A stretch of 31,450 nt of DNA, taken from positions 1 through 31,450 of the forward strand of contig CAYVUI010000046.1 in assembly GCA_964454745.1 (NCBI GenBank), given 5' to 3'. The position numbers and the translations under genes are program-made. Below the pieces are notes generated by a model. The model was not told where the DNA came from and made no database searches. It worked only from the letters and a program-made list of their open reading frames with translations. Source of the stretch: CAYVUI01 sp964454745. Its GTDB lineage: Bacteria > Planctomycetota > Phycisphaerae > Sedimentisphaerales > Anaerohalosphaeraceae. Shown here in pieces: positions 6,529 to 14,333 of the stretch (positions within the stretch are counted from its first letter, which is position 1; each line of letters starts with the position of its first letter).

Positions 6529-8196
6529 TTACCACTTGAGAACCGCGCCGGTATCGGCTGACGTAGCCATCGCGGCGTACTTGGCGAGGTAGCCTTCTCG
6601 AATTTTCGGCTGGCGTGGCTGCCAGGTGGATTTGCGGTCCGCCAGGTCGGCTTCACTGATTTTCACGTCAATCTTCCCGGAGGGGATGTCAATTTCAATG
6701 ATGTCGCCTGCCTTGATGAGCCCGATGGGTCCGCCGACAGCGGCTTCCGGGCTGACATGGCCGATGCACGCGCCGCGGGTTCCGCCGGAGAAGCGTCCGT
6801 CTGTGATCAGGGCGACGGATTCGCCGAGCCCTGCGCCCATGATATAGCTGGTCGGGGAGAGCATTTCCTGCATGCCGGGGCCGCCCTTGGGGCCTTCGTA
6901 GCGGATAATGACGACATCGCCGGCCTTGACCTTACCGGCGAGGATGCCTTCGCAGGCCTCTTCCTGGCTTTCGAAAATGACGGCGGGGCCGCTGTGCTGG
7001 AGCATGGACTTTGCCACCCCGGCGGTTTTGACGACACAGCCGTTGGGTGCCAGGTTGCCCGAGAGGATCGAGAGGCCGCCGGTTTTGGAATAGGCGTTTT
7101 CAACGCGGTGGATGCAGTCTTCGTTCTGGATATCGGCGCCGGCGATCCGCTCGCCGAGGCTGGTGCCGCTTATGGTCATACTGTCGGTATTGAGCAGGTC
7201 GGGGATTTTGCTGATTTCGTTCAGGATCGCGCTGATGCCGCCGGCTTCGTTGACGTCCTGGATGTGCCACTGGCTCGATGGGGAGACTTTGCAGATATTG
7301 GGGCACTTTGCGGAGATGGCGTTGATGCGGTCGAGGTCGTATTCGATATCTGCCTCGCTGGCGAGGGCCAGGGTGTGCAGGACGGTATTGGTCGAGCCGC
7401 CCATGGCCATGTCGAGAATGAAGGCATTGTCGATGCTTTTTTCGGTAACGATATCTTTGGGGCAAACGCCGCTGGCGACCAGGCTCATGACGGTGGCCGC
7501 CGCATTTCGGTACAGATCATGGCGTTTAGGATCGATGGCCAGGACGGTGCCGTTACCGGGCAGGGCCAGACCGATCGCCTCGCACAGGCAGTTCATGCTG
7601 TTGGCGGTGAACATTCCCGAGCAGCTTCCCTGGCCGGGGCAGGCCTCGCATTCGAGCTCGTGGAGGCGATTTTCGTCGATTTTTCCGGCATTAAATTCGG
7701 CAATGCCCTCGAAGATGCTGATCAGGTCGACGACTTTGCCGTCTTTGGTCTTTCCCGCGGACATAGGGCCGCCGGAGACGAAAACGGTGGGAATGTTGAC
7801 CCGCATGGTCGCCATCAGCATGCCGGGGATGACTTTGTCGCAATTGGGGATACAGATCATCCCGTCAAAGCAGTGGGCCCTGCACATGGTCTCGACGGCG
7901 TCGGCGATGATCTCGCGCGAGGCCAGTGAGTATTTCATGCCGGTGTGGCCCATGGCGATTCCGTCGCAGACGGCGATGGTATTAAACTCGAAGGGTACGC
8001 CGCCGGCGTCGCGGACGGCCTGTTTGACGACCTCGGCGACTTTATTAAGATGAACGTGTCCGGGCACGATCTCGCAGAAACTGTTGGCAATCGCGATAAA
8101 CGGCTTGCCAAAGTCTTCATCTTTAAGTCCGCACGCCCGCAGCAGGCCGCGGTGGGGTGCCCGTTCAAATCCTTTTTTGATTGTTTCACTTGCCAT
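6529..8196 (-). CDS. ilvD: dihydroxy-acid dehydratase
   Basis: Catalyses the dehydration of dihydroxy acids to 2-oxo acids in valine, leucine, isoleucine and pantothenate synthesis. At 555 residues it has the usual length. Motifs: NSFCEIVPGHVHL (about 38-50), VCDGIAMGHTGMKYSL, the cluster cysteine in IPNCDK (about 119), and ACPGQGSCSGMFTANSMNCL (cluster Cys about 192). The position that is Cys in [2Fe-2S] types (PCN/TCN before MHL) is Gly here, as in the E. coli enzyme, which suggests an oxygen-labile [4Fe-4S] cluster; this is an inference from motif alignment. The ATG at 8196 has AGGAG 7 nt upstream. A longer frame starting at 8259 is unlikely because that ATG lies within the probable -10 box. 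First gene of an operon with two YkgJ-like genes. Confidence 0.96.
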   Translation of the reverse strand: MASETIKKGFERAPHRGLLRACGLKDEDFGKPFIAIANSFCEIVPGHVHLNKVAEVVKQAVRDAGGVPFEFNTIAVCDGIAMGHTGMKYSLASREIIADAVETMCRAHCFDGMICIPNCDKVIPGMLMATMRVNIPTVFVSGGPMSAGKTKDGKVVDLISIFEGIAEFNAGKIDENRLHELECEACPGQGSCSGMFTANSMNCLCEAIGLALPGNGTVLAIDPKRHDLYRNAAATVMSLVASGVCPKDIVTEKSIDNAFILDMAMGGSTNTVLHTLALASEADIEYDLDRINAISAKCPNICKVSPSSQWHIQDVNEAGGISAILNEISKIPDLLNTDSMTISGTSLGERIAGADIQNEDCIHRVENAYSKTGGLSILSGNLAPNGCVVKTAGVAKSMLQHSGPAVIFESQEEACEGILAGKVKAGDVVIIRYEGPKGGPGMQEMLSPTSYIMGAGLGESVALITDGRFSGGTRGACIGHVSPEAAVGGPIGLIKAGDIIEIDIPSGKIDVKISEADLADRKSTWQPRQPKIREGYLAKYAAMATSADTGAVLKW

Positions 8197-8257
8197 CTGA
8201 CTCTCCTGATTGTTCGTTTTGACATCGTCAGGCGGAATCCGCCTTTTCAAAGGAGCC

Positions 8258-8263
8258 ATTATA
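8258..8263 (-). promoter_or_regulatory. -10 box of the ilvD promoter
   Basis: A perfect TATAAT on the minus strand, about 60 nt before the ilvD start. The -35 region 17 nt further upstream (TTTCTC) matches poorly, so the promoter may need an activator or an extended -10 context. Confidence 0.45.
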
Positions 8264-8267
8264 GGGT

Positions 8268-8423
8268 TTTGGGGCTATGAGAGAAACCCTCTTTTTGGCG
8301 ATTCGGGTTTTTGGGGTTGAAAGAATGGTGAAAAAGGGTTTTTTACGAATTTTAGGCTATAAAATCCCCATAAAGGAATGTATTTCCGGTTGAATAGGGC
8401 TTGCCAAGTCAATTTGGGGCTAT
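8268..8423 (+). repeat. three copies of an 11-bp motif, TTTGGGGCTAT
   Basis: Exact copies lie at 8268-8278 and 8413-8423, with a 9-of-11 copy (TTTTAGGCTAT) at 8350-8360, all in the same orientation. The first lies just upstream of the ilvD -10 box and the last overlaps the spacer and first base of the -10 box of the lipoprotein promoter, positions suitable for operator sites. Confidence 0.45.
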
Positions 8424-8428
8424 ATAAT
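8401..8428 (+). promoter_or_regulatory. strong sigma70-type promoter for the lipoprotein operon
   Basis: A -35 box TTGCCA (8401-8406) and a perfect -10 box TATAAT (8423-8428) are 16 nt apart. The expected transcript start (about 8435) lies some 55 nt before the first start codon. This is one of the best promoter matches in the window and probably drives the genes from 8490 to 13481. Confidence 0.7.
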
Positions 8429-8489
8429 TGGGTTTAAACAGGTTGACCCGGATAATGATATGGATCGAATTTTGAAAAAGGAGTGACTT

Positions 8490-9437
8490 ATGGCACGCTT
8501 GGGAATGAAAAAAGCTTTGTTTATTACGATATGTCTGCTGATGGCTTTGGCGGGCTGTGAACAGCCGAGTGCACAGCTTGAATTGCAATTTGAGCCTGAC
8601 AACATTGATACCTACCAGGTGATGACGAAGGTGGAGAAAAAGTATGAATTCATCCAGCCGGCCCTGGGCAAGGAAGATATCAAAAATGCCGGGACGACCA
8701 TGGATATGACCTTTGACCAGGAGGTGGTCAAGGTGGATGAGGCGGGCAACGCGACGGCGAAGATTACGATTCAGGAGGTTCAGTACGTGGTGACCAGCCG
8801 CAGCGGTGTGGAATTTGAGTTCGATTCGTCGGACAGTAAGTTTGGGTCTGACCCGATGATGGGTTTGATCGGCCAGAGCTATACGATTGTGATTTCTCCG
8901 GACGGCACGGGGCGGCTTTCTACGGCGCAGGGCGCGATTAACGCGGTCCAGGGCCAGGAGGCTCGCAGGCGTGCCGGGCAGCTTCTTTCGACGCGGGCGG
9001 TTGAACTGCGGCACAGCATTAATGCGATACCGCCGATGGACAGCCGGGAGCTGAAGGTGGGACAAAGCTGGATGGTTGAAGAGAAGTCGCCGCAGGGAAT
9101 GCTTTCTGAAAAGCAGTATGAGAAGGTGTATACGCTCAAGAAGATTCAGGACGTCGGCGGCCGCAGGGTCGCGATGATCGATCTGGATGTGGATACCGGT
9201 TCGGCGCCGGTGACGGGTACCGGGCAGATGGGTGTATTCCAGAATATGTTCGATATTGTGGAGACCTATGACGGGCACTTTAAGATGGATGCTGACAGCG
9301 GAACGCCGCTGGAATATGCCGAAAGGATCGAGGCGACGTACACGGCGGTAGAGCCGACCAATCAGCCCAGTAATAAGGGTCCGGATACCCTGACGATGGG
9401 GTATGTAAAAGAAGTAAGTATGAAGATGGTCAACTAA
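8490..9437 (+). CDS. putative lipoprotein, paralogue of the next gene
   Basis: A 315-residue exported protein. The N-terminus is a lipoprotein signal: basic start, hydrophobic stretch, then the lipobox LAGC with the lipidated Cys at about 23. The mature part looks mostly beta-rich. It shares an order of short motifs with the downstream gene: a YQV/YQM segment near the N-terminus, GSDPMMGLIGQSYTIVISPDGTG, a later LKVGQSW segment, and a FKMDADSGTPLEYAERIEATYT end. This layout resembles the uncharacterised DUF6263-type proteins, but I could not confirm that. AAGGAG lies 6 nt before the ATG. First gene after a strong promoter. No function can be assigned; probably on a membrane facing the periplasm. 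Confidence 0.8.
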   Translation: MARLGMKKALFITICLLMALAGCEQPSAQLELQFEPDNIDTYQVMTKVEKKYEFIQPALGKEDIKNAGTTMDMTFDQEVVKVDEAGNATAKITIQEVQYVVTSRSGVEFEFDSSDSKFGSDPMMGLIGQSYTIVISPDGTGRLSTAQGAINAVQGQEARRRAGQLLSTRAVELRHSINAIPPMDSRELKVGQSWMVEEKSPQGMLSEKQYEKVYTLKKIQDVGGRRVAMIDLDVDTGSAPVTGTGQMGVFQNMFDIVETYDGHFKMDADSGTPLEYAERIEATYTAVEPTNQPSNKGPDTLTMGYVKEVSMKMVN

Positions 9438-9477
9438 GTGGATTGCCGCTTTCTTTCAGGATGGAAACGGGAAAGAT

Positions 9478-10521
9478 ATGAAAAGAGAAACGATTCAGAC
9501 GAAAGGATTCATTTTGCGATATTTGACCGCGATTTCGATTATACTGCTGTTGCTGTGCCAGTTGGGATGTGAAGAGGGTGTCAGCCGCCAGGGCGGCGGA
9601 GCTGACGATGACCTGCTGATTATCGAGATTCCTGAGGACCAGCCGGTCCGCTACCAGATGACTTCGGAGCGGAAGGTGGAGTTGAAATTTACCGGGGACG
9701 AGAAGTCGAAGAAACAGCCGCCACAGAACATGACGGAAAAACTTAACGCGACGGTTGCCTACCAGGTGATCGACGCGAATCCTTACGGGCTTTCGACGGT
9801 GAAGGCGACGATTGAAGAAATTTCAGTTCGCCGGGATAATTTCTCGAGCCGCAACAGCGGCAGCGATCCGACGATGCAGCTCAAGGGCAAGTCGTATACG
9901 TTTAAAATTTCTCCAAACGGCACGCTTTCCGACCTGGACGAGTTCCAGGCAATTGTGGAGTCGATTGGTGCGACGGCAATTCAGGACCGCGGGCAGTCGG
10001 GCAAGGTGAAAGTGCCGGATATGCTGTGGGACTTTATTGCACTGCAATGGACGCTGTTTGAGCCGGTTTCGACGCTGCCGAATCCTTCCAGCGGCGTTCG
10101 GAAGGGACAAACCTGGGACGCGCACCAGTTGGTGCCGCTGCCGATGCCGATCCCGATTGTGCGGGATACGACCTTTACGCTGGAAGATTTTGAGATGGAC
10201 CCGGATACGGGCAACCGCATCGCGGTGATCCAGTCGATTTATACCAAGAGTGAAGAGAACGCTTCGGTGATTGAAAATGTCTTCAAGCCGTATAAGGGGT
10301 CTTATCAGCTCCAGGGGATGTTCGGCTTTTTGCGGAAATATAAGTTCGAGGAACTTTCCGGTTCGGGTACGACGCGGTTCAATATGGATACCGGGACGCT
10401 TTTGAGCAAGGACCACAGCTATCGGCTTGGTGCGACGGCGTCGTTCATGCTGCCGCTGGGCAGCACGGTTCCTGTCCTGACATTTGACCAGACGTTTACG
10501 GTTCGAAAGGTTCAGCCGTAG
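9478..10521 (+). CDS. putative lipoprotein, paralogue of the preceding gene
   Basis: A 347-residue protein with an N-terminal hydrophobic segment (about 14-30) ending in CQLGC. The Cys at about 31 could be lipidated, although Gln at -3 and Leu at -2 are not a classic lipobox. It matches the preceding gene in several places: SGSDPTMQLKGKSYTFKISPNGT, VRKGQTW and FNMDTGTLLSKDHSYRLGAT. The two genes, 40 nt apart in one direction, look like an old tandem duplication. It carries an extra acidic segment (GGADDDLLIIEIPEDQP) after the signal. Function unknown. The next gene starts only 8 nt later, so it is part of the same operon. Confidence 0.8.
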   Translation: MKRETIQTKGFILRYLTAISIILLLLCQLGCEEGVSRQGGGADDDLLIIEIPEDQPVRYQMTSERKVELKFTGDEKSKKQPPQNMTEKLNATVAYQVIDANPYGLSTVKATIEEISVRRDNFSSRNSGSDPTMQLKGKSYTFKISPNGTLSDLDEFQAIVESIGATAIQDRGQSGKVKVPDMLWDFIALQWTLFEPVSTLPNPSSGVRKGQTWDAHQLVPLPMPIPIVRDTTFTLEDFEMDPDTGNRIAVIQSIYTKSEENASVIENVFKPYKGSYQLQGMFGFLRKYKFEELSGSGTTRFNMDTGTLLSKDHSYRLGATASFMLPLGSTVPVLTFDQTFTVRKVQP

Positions 10522-10529
10522 GGGGTTTT

Positions 10530-11039
10530 ATGGAGCGTAACAACCTCTGGGCGCCCTGGCGAATGAGCTACATCCGCGGATTGGCCAAGAAGAGTTCGAA
10601 TTTTATCGAGGAGTATGTCAATGCTCCCGATGACGATGAGAAGAATCTTGTGCTGTGGCGGACGAAGAACTGTATCGTCATGATGAATCACTTTCCGTAT
10701 AACAACGGGCATATTTTAATTGCGCCCATACGCAAGGTACCGAATCTTGAGACGGCCAGTGATGAGGAAATGCTCGAGATGTTCAAGCTGGTGCGCGATG
10801 TCCAGACCATTCTTACCGAGGCGGTACACCCCCACGGTTTTAATGTCGGTGTGAACTTCGGCCGGTGCGCGGGGGCGGGGGTGCCGGATCACATGCATAT
10901 TCATATTGTTCCCCGCTGGGAAGGCGATACGAATTTTATGCACGTGCTGGCCGATACGGATGTGATCAGCCAGTCGATGCAGGAGCTGTACGATCAGCTT
11001 CGGGACATCAGCCGCCAGAAGAATCTGCCCAATGTCTGA
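10530..11039 (+). CDS. HIT-domain nucleotide hydrolase/phosphorylase
   Basis: A 169-residue cytoplasmic histidine-triad protein. The motif HMHIHIVPRW (His at about 121, 123, 125; the middle His is the nucleophile) is the family signature. The N-terminus LWAPWRMSYI and the FPYNNGHILIAP segment are typical of the branch annotated as AP4A phosphorylase or Fhit-like hydrolase, which acts on dinucleoside polyphosphates and similar nucleotides. Substrate cannot be decided from sequence. The ATG follows a G-rich run (GGGGG) at close spacing. It overlaps the next gene by 8 nt, and the neighbouring gene also acts on nucleotides. Confidence 0.9.
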   Translation: MERNNLWAPWRMSYIRGLAKKSSNFIEEYVNAPDDDEKNLVLWRTKNCIVMMNHFPYNNGHILIAPIRKVPNLETASDEEMLEMFKLVRDVQTILTEAVHPHGFNVGVNFGRCAGAGVPDHMHIHIVPRWEGDTNFMHVLADTDVISQSMQELYDQLRDISRQKNLPNV

Positions 11040-12129
11040 TCTGACGTGTTACAGTCTGTCTGAGGCCAACAGCAAAGGGAGGAAGGCTGGAGAGCCGGTG
11101 CATCCCTATCGTTCGGGTTTTCAGCGGGATCGTGACCGGATCATTCACAGTGAGGCGTTTCGGCGGCTTGAGGGCAAGACGCAGGTCTTCACGCCGGGGA
11201 TCAATGATCATTTCCGGACCCGGCTGACGCACAGTATCGAGGTGGCACAGATCGGACGGACGATTTCGCGGAGTTTGAACCTGAACGAGGATCTGACCGA
11301 GGCGGTCTGCCTTGGACATGATATCGGGCATGCGCCGTTCGGTCATGACGGCGAGAAGATGCTCAATGAACTGATGCAGGACGCCGGCGGGTTCGAACAC
11401 AATCGCCAGGCCCTTCGGATCGTGGATAATCTCGAGAATCCCTACCCGGACCGGCCGGGGTTGAATTTGCTGTATGAAACCCGCCAGGGATTCGCGATGC
11501 ATTCGAGCCAGTACGACCAGCCGGGAGCCCATGCGGAATTTGATCAGAAGTGCCCGAGCCTCGAAGCGCAGATCGTGGACCTGGCTGACCGGATCGCGTA
11601 CAACTGCCATGACCTCGAAGATGGTTTGCGGGCGCGGATTCTATGTGAGGGTCAGCTTGAGGATGTGCCGATTTTTCAGGATGCGTGCGGGGCGGCAGGT
11701 GCGAGCCGGATCGAGAACAGCTTTGTCCGCCGGACGCGGATTGCCAAGGCGGTCGTGGATATCCTGGTGACCGACTGCATCGATAACTCCCATGAGCAGA
11801 TTCGCCGGGCCGGGCCCAAATCGATTGAGGATGTCTATGCGTCTGAAGATTATCTCGTTATGCTCAGCGCAGACCGGGCCGGGCAGCTTCATGATCTTGA
11901 GCGTTTTTTGCAGGACAACCTTTACCGCAGCGATGACCTGATGCAGTACAGCCAAAAGGCACGGGAATCCCTGGGTAGGCTGTTTGACGTTCTCGTAAAG
12001 AAACCGGAACAAATGCCGCTGTATTATCGCCAGCGAATTGAGGATTGGGGGCTCAAACGCAGTGTCTGCGATTATATTGCCGGAATGACTGATACGTATT
12101 GCCAACGAAGAATCGAGGAACTCACGTGA
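11032..12129 (+). CDS. dgt: deoxyguanosinetriphosphate triphosphohydrolase-like protein
   Basis: A 365-residue HD-domain protein of the dGTPase family, which releases inorganic triphosphate from dNTPs and so trims nucleotide pools. Metal-binding residues are visible: His at about 67 in RLTHSIEVAQIGRTI, His-Asp at about 96-97 in GHDIGHAPFGHDGE, and a later Asp in the VDLADRIAY segment. The front part (RDRDRIIHSEAFRRLEGKTQVF) is characteristic of the family. The length fits the shorter dGTPase-like group rather than E. coli Dgt. It overlaps the HIT gene by 8 nt and the next gene by 4 nt (GTGA), so the three are almost certainly cotranscribed. Confidence 0.93.
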   Translation: MSDLTCYSLSEANSKGRKAGEPVHPYRSGFQRDRDRIIHSEAFRRLEGKTQVFTPGINDHFRTRLTHSIEVAQIGRTISRSLNLNEDLTEAVCLGHDIGHAPFGHDGEKMLNELMQDAGGFEHNRQALRIVDNLENPYPDRPGLNLLYETRQGFAMHSSQYDQPGAHAEFDQKCPSLEAQIVDLADRIAYNCHDLEDGLRARILCEGQLEDVPIFQDACGAAGASRIENSFVRRTRIAKAVVDILVTDCIDNSHEQIRRAGPKSIEDVYASEDYLVMLSADRAGQLHDLERFLQDNLYRSDDLMQYSQKARESLGRLFDVLVKKPEQMPLYYRQRIEDWGLKRSVCDYIAGMTDTYCQRRIEELT

Positions 12130-13481
12130 AAAATCCATTTCCGCTTACAACGTGTTTCGGGATCGGGAACATCCCTATCGCTTCAGGTACGTGGGGTTCG
12201 CTGCCGCCTGTGGTGCTTTTTATGGTGATCGCTTCGCTGTTGCCTGTATGGACGGCGGGGGTGGTGATGGCTGTAGTCGCGGTGCTCAGCTCATGGGCGT
12301 GTGTGGCGTATTCGCCTGCGGTGATTCACCAGACGGGCCGCAAGGATCCTTCGCAGGTAGTGATCGACGAAGTGGCCGGCCAGGCACTTGCGCTGGCGAT
12401 GATTTCATTCGTTACGCCGCCGAACCTCGGTATTGCTGCCTCGGGGACGTTTTTGCTGTTTCGTTTTTTTGACATTCTCAAATGCTGGCCGATGAGCCGG
12501 CTGGAAAAGCTGCCGATGGGCTGGGGGATTTTGGCCGATGACCTTGCCGCGGGCGTGTTGGCCGGGGCGGTGTACCTGGGGGCGTATTCTTTCGGCTGGC
12601 TCGATCAAATTGCCCAAATGATGCACTGCGCAGGGCCGCTGAATGAAAATTCATCGCTTTTACTCGGTGTGGTGCAGGGTTTGACGGAGTTTTTGCCGGT
12701 GTCGTCCTCGGGGCATTTGGTATTGTTCGAGGATTTGCTGCCGGATATTGACCCGGACAGCCCGCAGATGCTGCTGTTTGACCTGGCAATTCATGTCGGG
12801 ACGGTCGGGGCGATTGCGGTGATCTATTATAAGTCGCTGATCGAGCTGATCCGCAATCTTTTCAAAGCCCCGAGCCAGAGCCTCAATCCCGTGGTTCTGT
12901 ATCGGAAAAATCCAGCGGTTCATATCCTGTTCCTGGCATTTGTGACCACCGTGGTGACGTTTGTTCTGTACAAATTCCTCAAGACGCCTCTTGAATCCGC
13001 CCGAAAGCTGCCTTTGGTGGCGGGGATGTGGATTGTAACCGGTACGCTTTTGCTGGTTACGGATATGAAGGTCAAGACGCGGGTCAGCCTTCGCCGGTTT
13101 GGGATTTTCGCGGCGGTTGTGGTCGGGGTGGCCCAGACGGCGGCGATTTTGCCAGGGATTTCCCGCTCGGGGGCCACGATCTGCACGGCGATATTGCTCG
13201 GGCTTCACCGCCGATGGGCGATCGAGTACAGCTTTTTAATCGGGATTCCGGCGATCCTCGGCGGGGCGGTGATCAAATTCTTCGAGGAATATCAGAATCT
13301 CACAGCCGAGTCGCTGCCGGTCCCGGCGCTGGTGATCGGCATGGCAGCGGCCTTTTTTTCCGGCATCATAGCCCTCAAAATCCTCATTAACACGTCAAGA
13401 AACAAGAAATTGAAGTATTTCGCGTTTTATTGCTACTTTTTATCCCTCTCGGTGGCGGGTTATCTCTTGATTGGCAGGTAA
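12126..13481 (+). CDS. fused PgpA phosphatidylglycerophosphatase - UppP undecaprenyl-diphosphatase
   Basis: A 451-residue integral membrane protein that joins two normally separate phosphatases in one frame. Residues about 1-165 are PgpA-like: GIGNIPIASGTWGS (12-25), QVVIDEVAGQ, FRFFDILK and GILADDLAAG; this enzyme dephosphorylates phosphatidylglycerophosphate in phospholipid synthesis. Residues about 180-451 are UppP/BacA-like: VQGLTEFLPVSSSGHL (about 183-198) and GVAQTAAILPGISRSGATI (about 334-352), the two conserved signatures; this enzyme recycles undecaprenyl diphosphate for peptidoglycan synthesis. All key motifs of both halves are present, so both may be active. No stop codon separates them; a short linker joins them. 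The GTG at 12126 overlaps the dgt stop and has GAGGA 6 nt upstream; a TTG at 12099 is less likely. Confidence 0.9.
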   Translation: MKNPFPLTTCFGIGNIPIASGTWGSLPPVVLFMVIASLLPVWTAGVVMAVVAVLSSWACVAYSPAVIHQTGRKDPSQVVIDEVAGQALALAMISFVTPPNLGIAASGTFLLFRFFDILKCWPMSRLEKLPMGWGILADDLAAGVLAGAVYLGAYSFGWLDQIAQMMHCAGPLNENSSLLLGVVQGLTEFLPVSSSGHLVLFEDLLPDIDPDSPQMLLFDLAIHVGTVGAIAVIYYKSLIELIRNLFKAPSQSLNPVVLYRKNPAVHILFLAFVTTVVTFVLYKFLKTPLESARKLPLVAGMWIVTGTLLLVTDMKVKTRVSLRRFGIFAAVVVGVAQTAAILPGISRSGATICTAILLGLHRRWAIEYSFLIGIPAILGGAVIKFFEEYQNLTAESLPVPALVIGMAAAFFSGIIALKILINTSRNKKLKYFAFYCYFLSLSVAGYLLIGR

Positions 13482-13566
13482 AATTATGAGAAAATACACC
13501 TAGTTGTACCGCGCGATACGTACGGTTTTATAGATCGCGTTTGTTGTTTTGTTGGGAGTGATGACC

Positions 13567-14319
13567 ATGGCTAACAGCTATAATTCCCTTTGTGATGATT
13601 TTTATGTAGATATGACGGTCAATACCGAGCTGGACCTGCCCAGCAACCGGGATACGATATTGTCTTTTTTCGAACGGATCCAGAAGCAGCTGCCCGGGAT
13701 GGGCAATTTTTATCGCAAGGAATCCGGTGATTTCTGCCTGGAAGAAGAGCGTCTGGGCGATAAATACCGCTGGGTGACCCTTGAGCTGGATCGCATCTGC
13801 TGTTCGTGCGCGAACCCGGTGAACCTGGAGGACGCGTATGATCTGGATACGCAGGTACTGGAACTGATCCCGTATATGCTGGGGGTCAGCCATCTCGATA
13901 TTGATTGTCTTGATCTGACGTTCACGATGGATTTTGACTTTATCGGCAACCAGGACGATGTGATCGCGGATGCCCTGTTTACGCCGACACCGTTTTCGAG
14001 CCTTCTGGATGTGGAAGGATCCCGGCCGATTGGATTCTCGCCGACGGCGATGATCGCTTTTGGTGACGACTGCCGGACGCAGGCACGGCTGAGCATCGAA
14101 TCGCGGACGACGGTGTACGAGATCCGCAACGAGAAGTACAAACCGGATGAACCGATCAGCCTGTATTTTACGGTTCGCCGGTATCCGGACCCGAAGGTGC
14201 GGTTTGATCCGCTGGAGTCTTTCCGCAGCCAGTGTGCCCTGGCCGAGCAGCTCATGGCCGACAAGGTGATCCCGAACTTCGTAAAACCCCTGATCAGTGC
14301 AATTTCACAAAGACGATAA
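13567..14319 (+). CDS. hypothetical protein, 250 residues
   Basis: I do not recognise this gene. It codes for a soluble, acidic protein without signal peptide or membrane segment. Features are a Cys-rich stretch RICCSCANPVN (about 77-87), a segment LDLTFTMDFDFIGNQDDVI in the middle and a conserved-looking FTVRRYPDP near the C-terminus. The pattern of alternating strands suggests a mixed alpha/beta fold. The ATG at 13567 has GGGAG 8 nt upstream; in-frame starts at 13561 and 13549 are too close to that motif. A weak promoter-like pair (TTGTAC at 13504, TATAGA at 13529) precedes it. The following membrane protein starts 14 nt after its stop, so the two probably work in one operon. Confidence 0.75.
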   Translation: MANSYNSLCDDFYVDMTVNTELDLPSNRDTILSFFERIQKQLPGMGNFYRKESGDFCLEEERLGDKYRWVTLELDRICCSCANPVNLEDAYDLDTQVLELIPYMLGVSHLDIDCLDLTFTMDFDFIGNQDDVIADALFTPTPFSSLLDVEGSRPIGFSPTAMIAFGDDCRTQARLSIESRTTVYEIRNEKYKPDEPISLYFTVRRYPDPKVRFDPLESFRSQCALAEQLMADKVIPNFVKPLISAISQRR

Positions 14320-14333
14320 AACGGAGCAATGAA

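Larger units (their letters stand above)
8197..8489. promoter_or_regulatory. divergent regulatory region between ilvD and the lipoprotein operon
   Basis: This 293-nt stretch has no gene. It holds the ilvD -10 box, the lipoprotein promoter, three related 11-bp repeats, several GGGTTTT runs and a small hairpin in the ilvD leader (8230-8244, AGGCGG-AAT-CCGCCT). Individual elements are listed separately. Confidence 0.6.

Noticed and set aside
6757..7929. Long open frame on the plus strand opposite ilvD (about 390 codons)
   Set aside because: It lies entirely antisense to a clear ilvD and its translation is low-quality (Asp/Gly/Ala-rich, no domain); it results from the GC-biased third positions of the real gene.
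8230..8244. AGGCGG-AAT-CCGCCT followed by TTTT, as a plus-strand terminator
   Set aside because: No plus-strand gene ends upstream of it; on the minus strand it lies in the ilvD leader without a T-run. It may be a leader structure, but no leader peptide or attenuator pair is visible.
8196..8259. Longer N-terminus for IlvD starting at 8259
   Set aside because: The ATG at 8259 lies within the TATAAT box of the probable ilvD promoter, and a good ribosome binding site supports the start at 8196.
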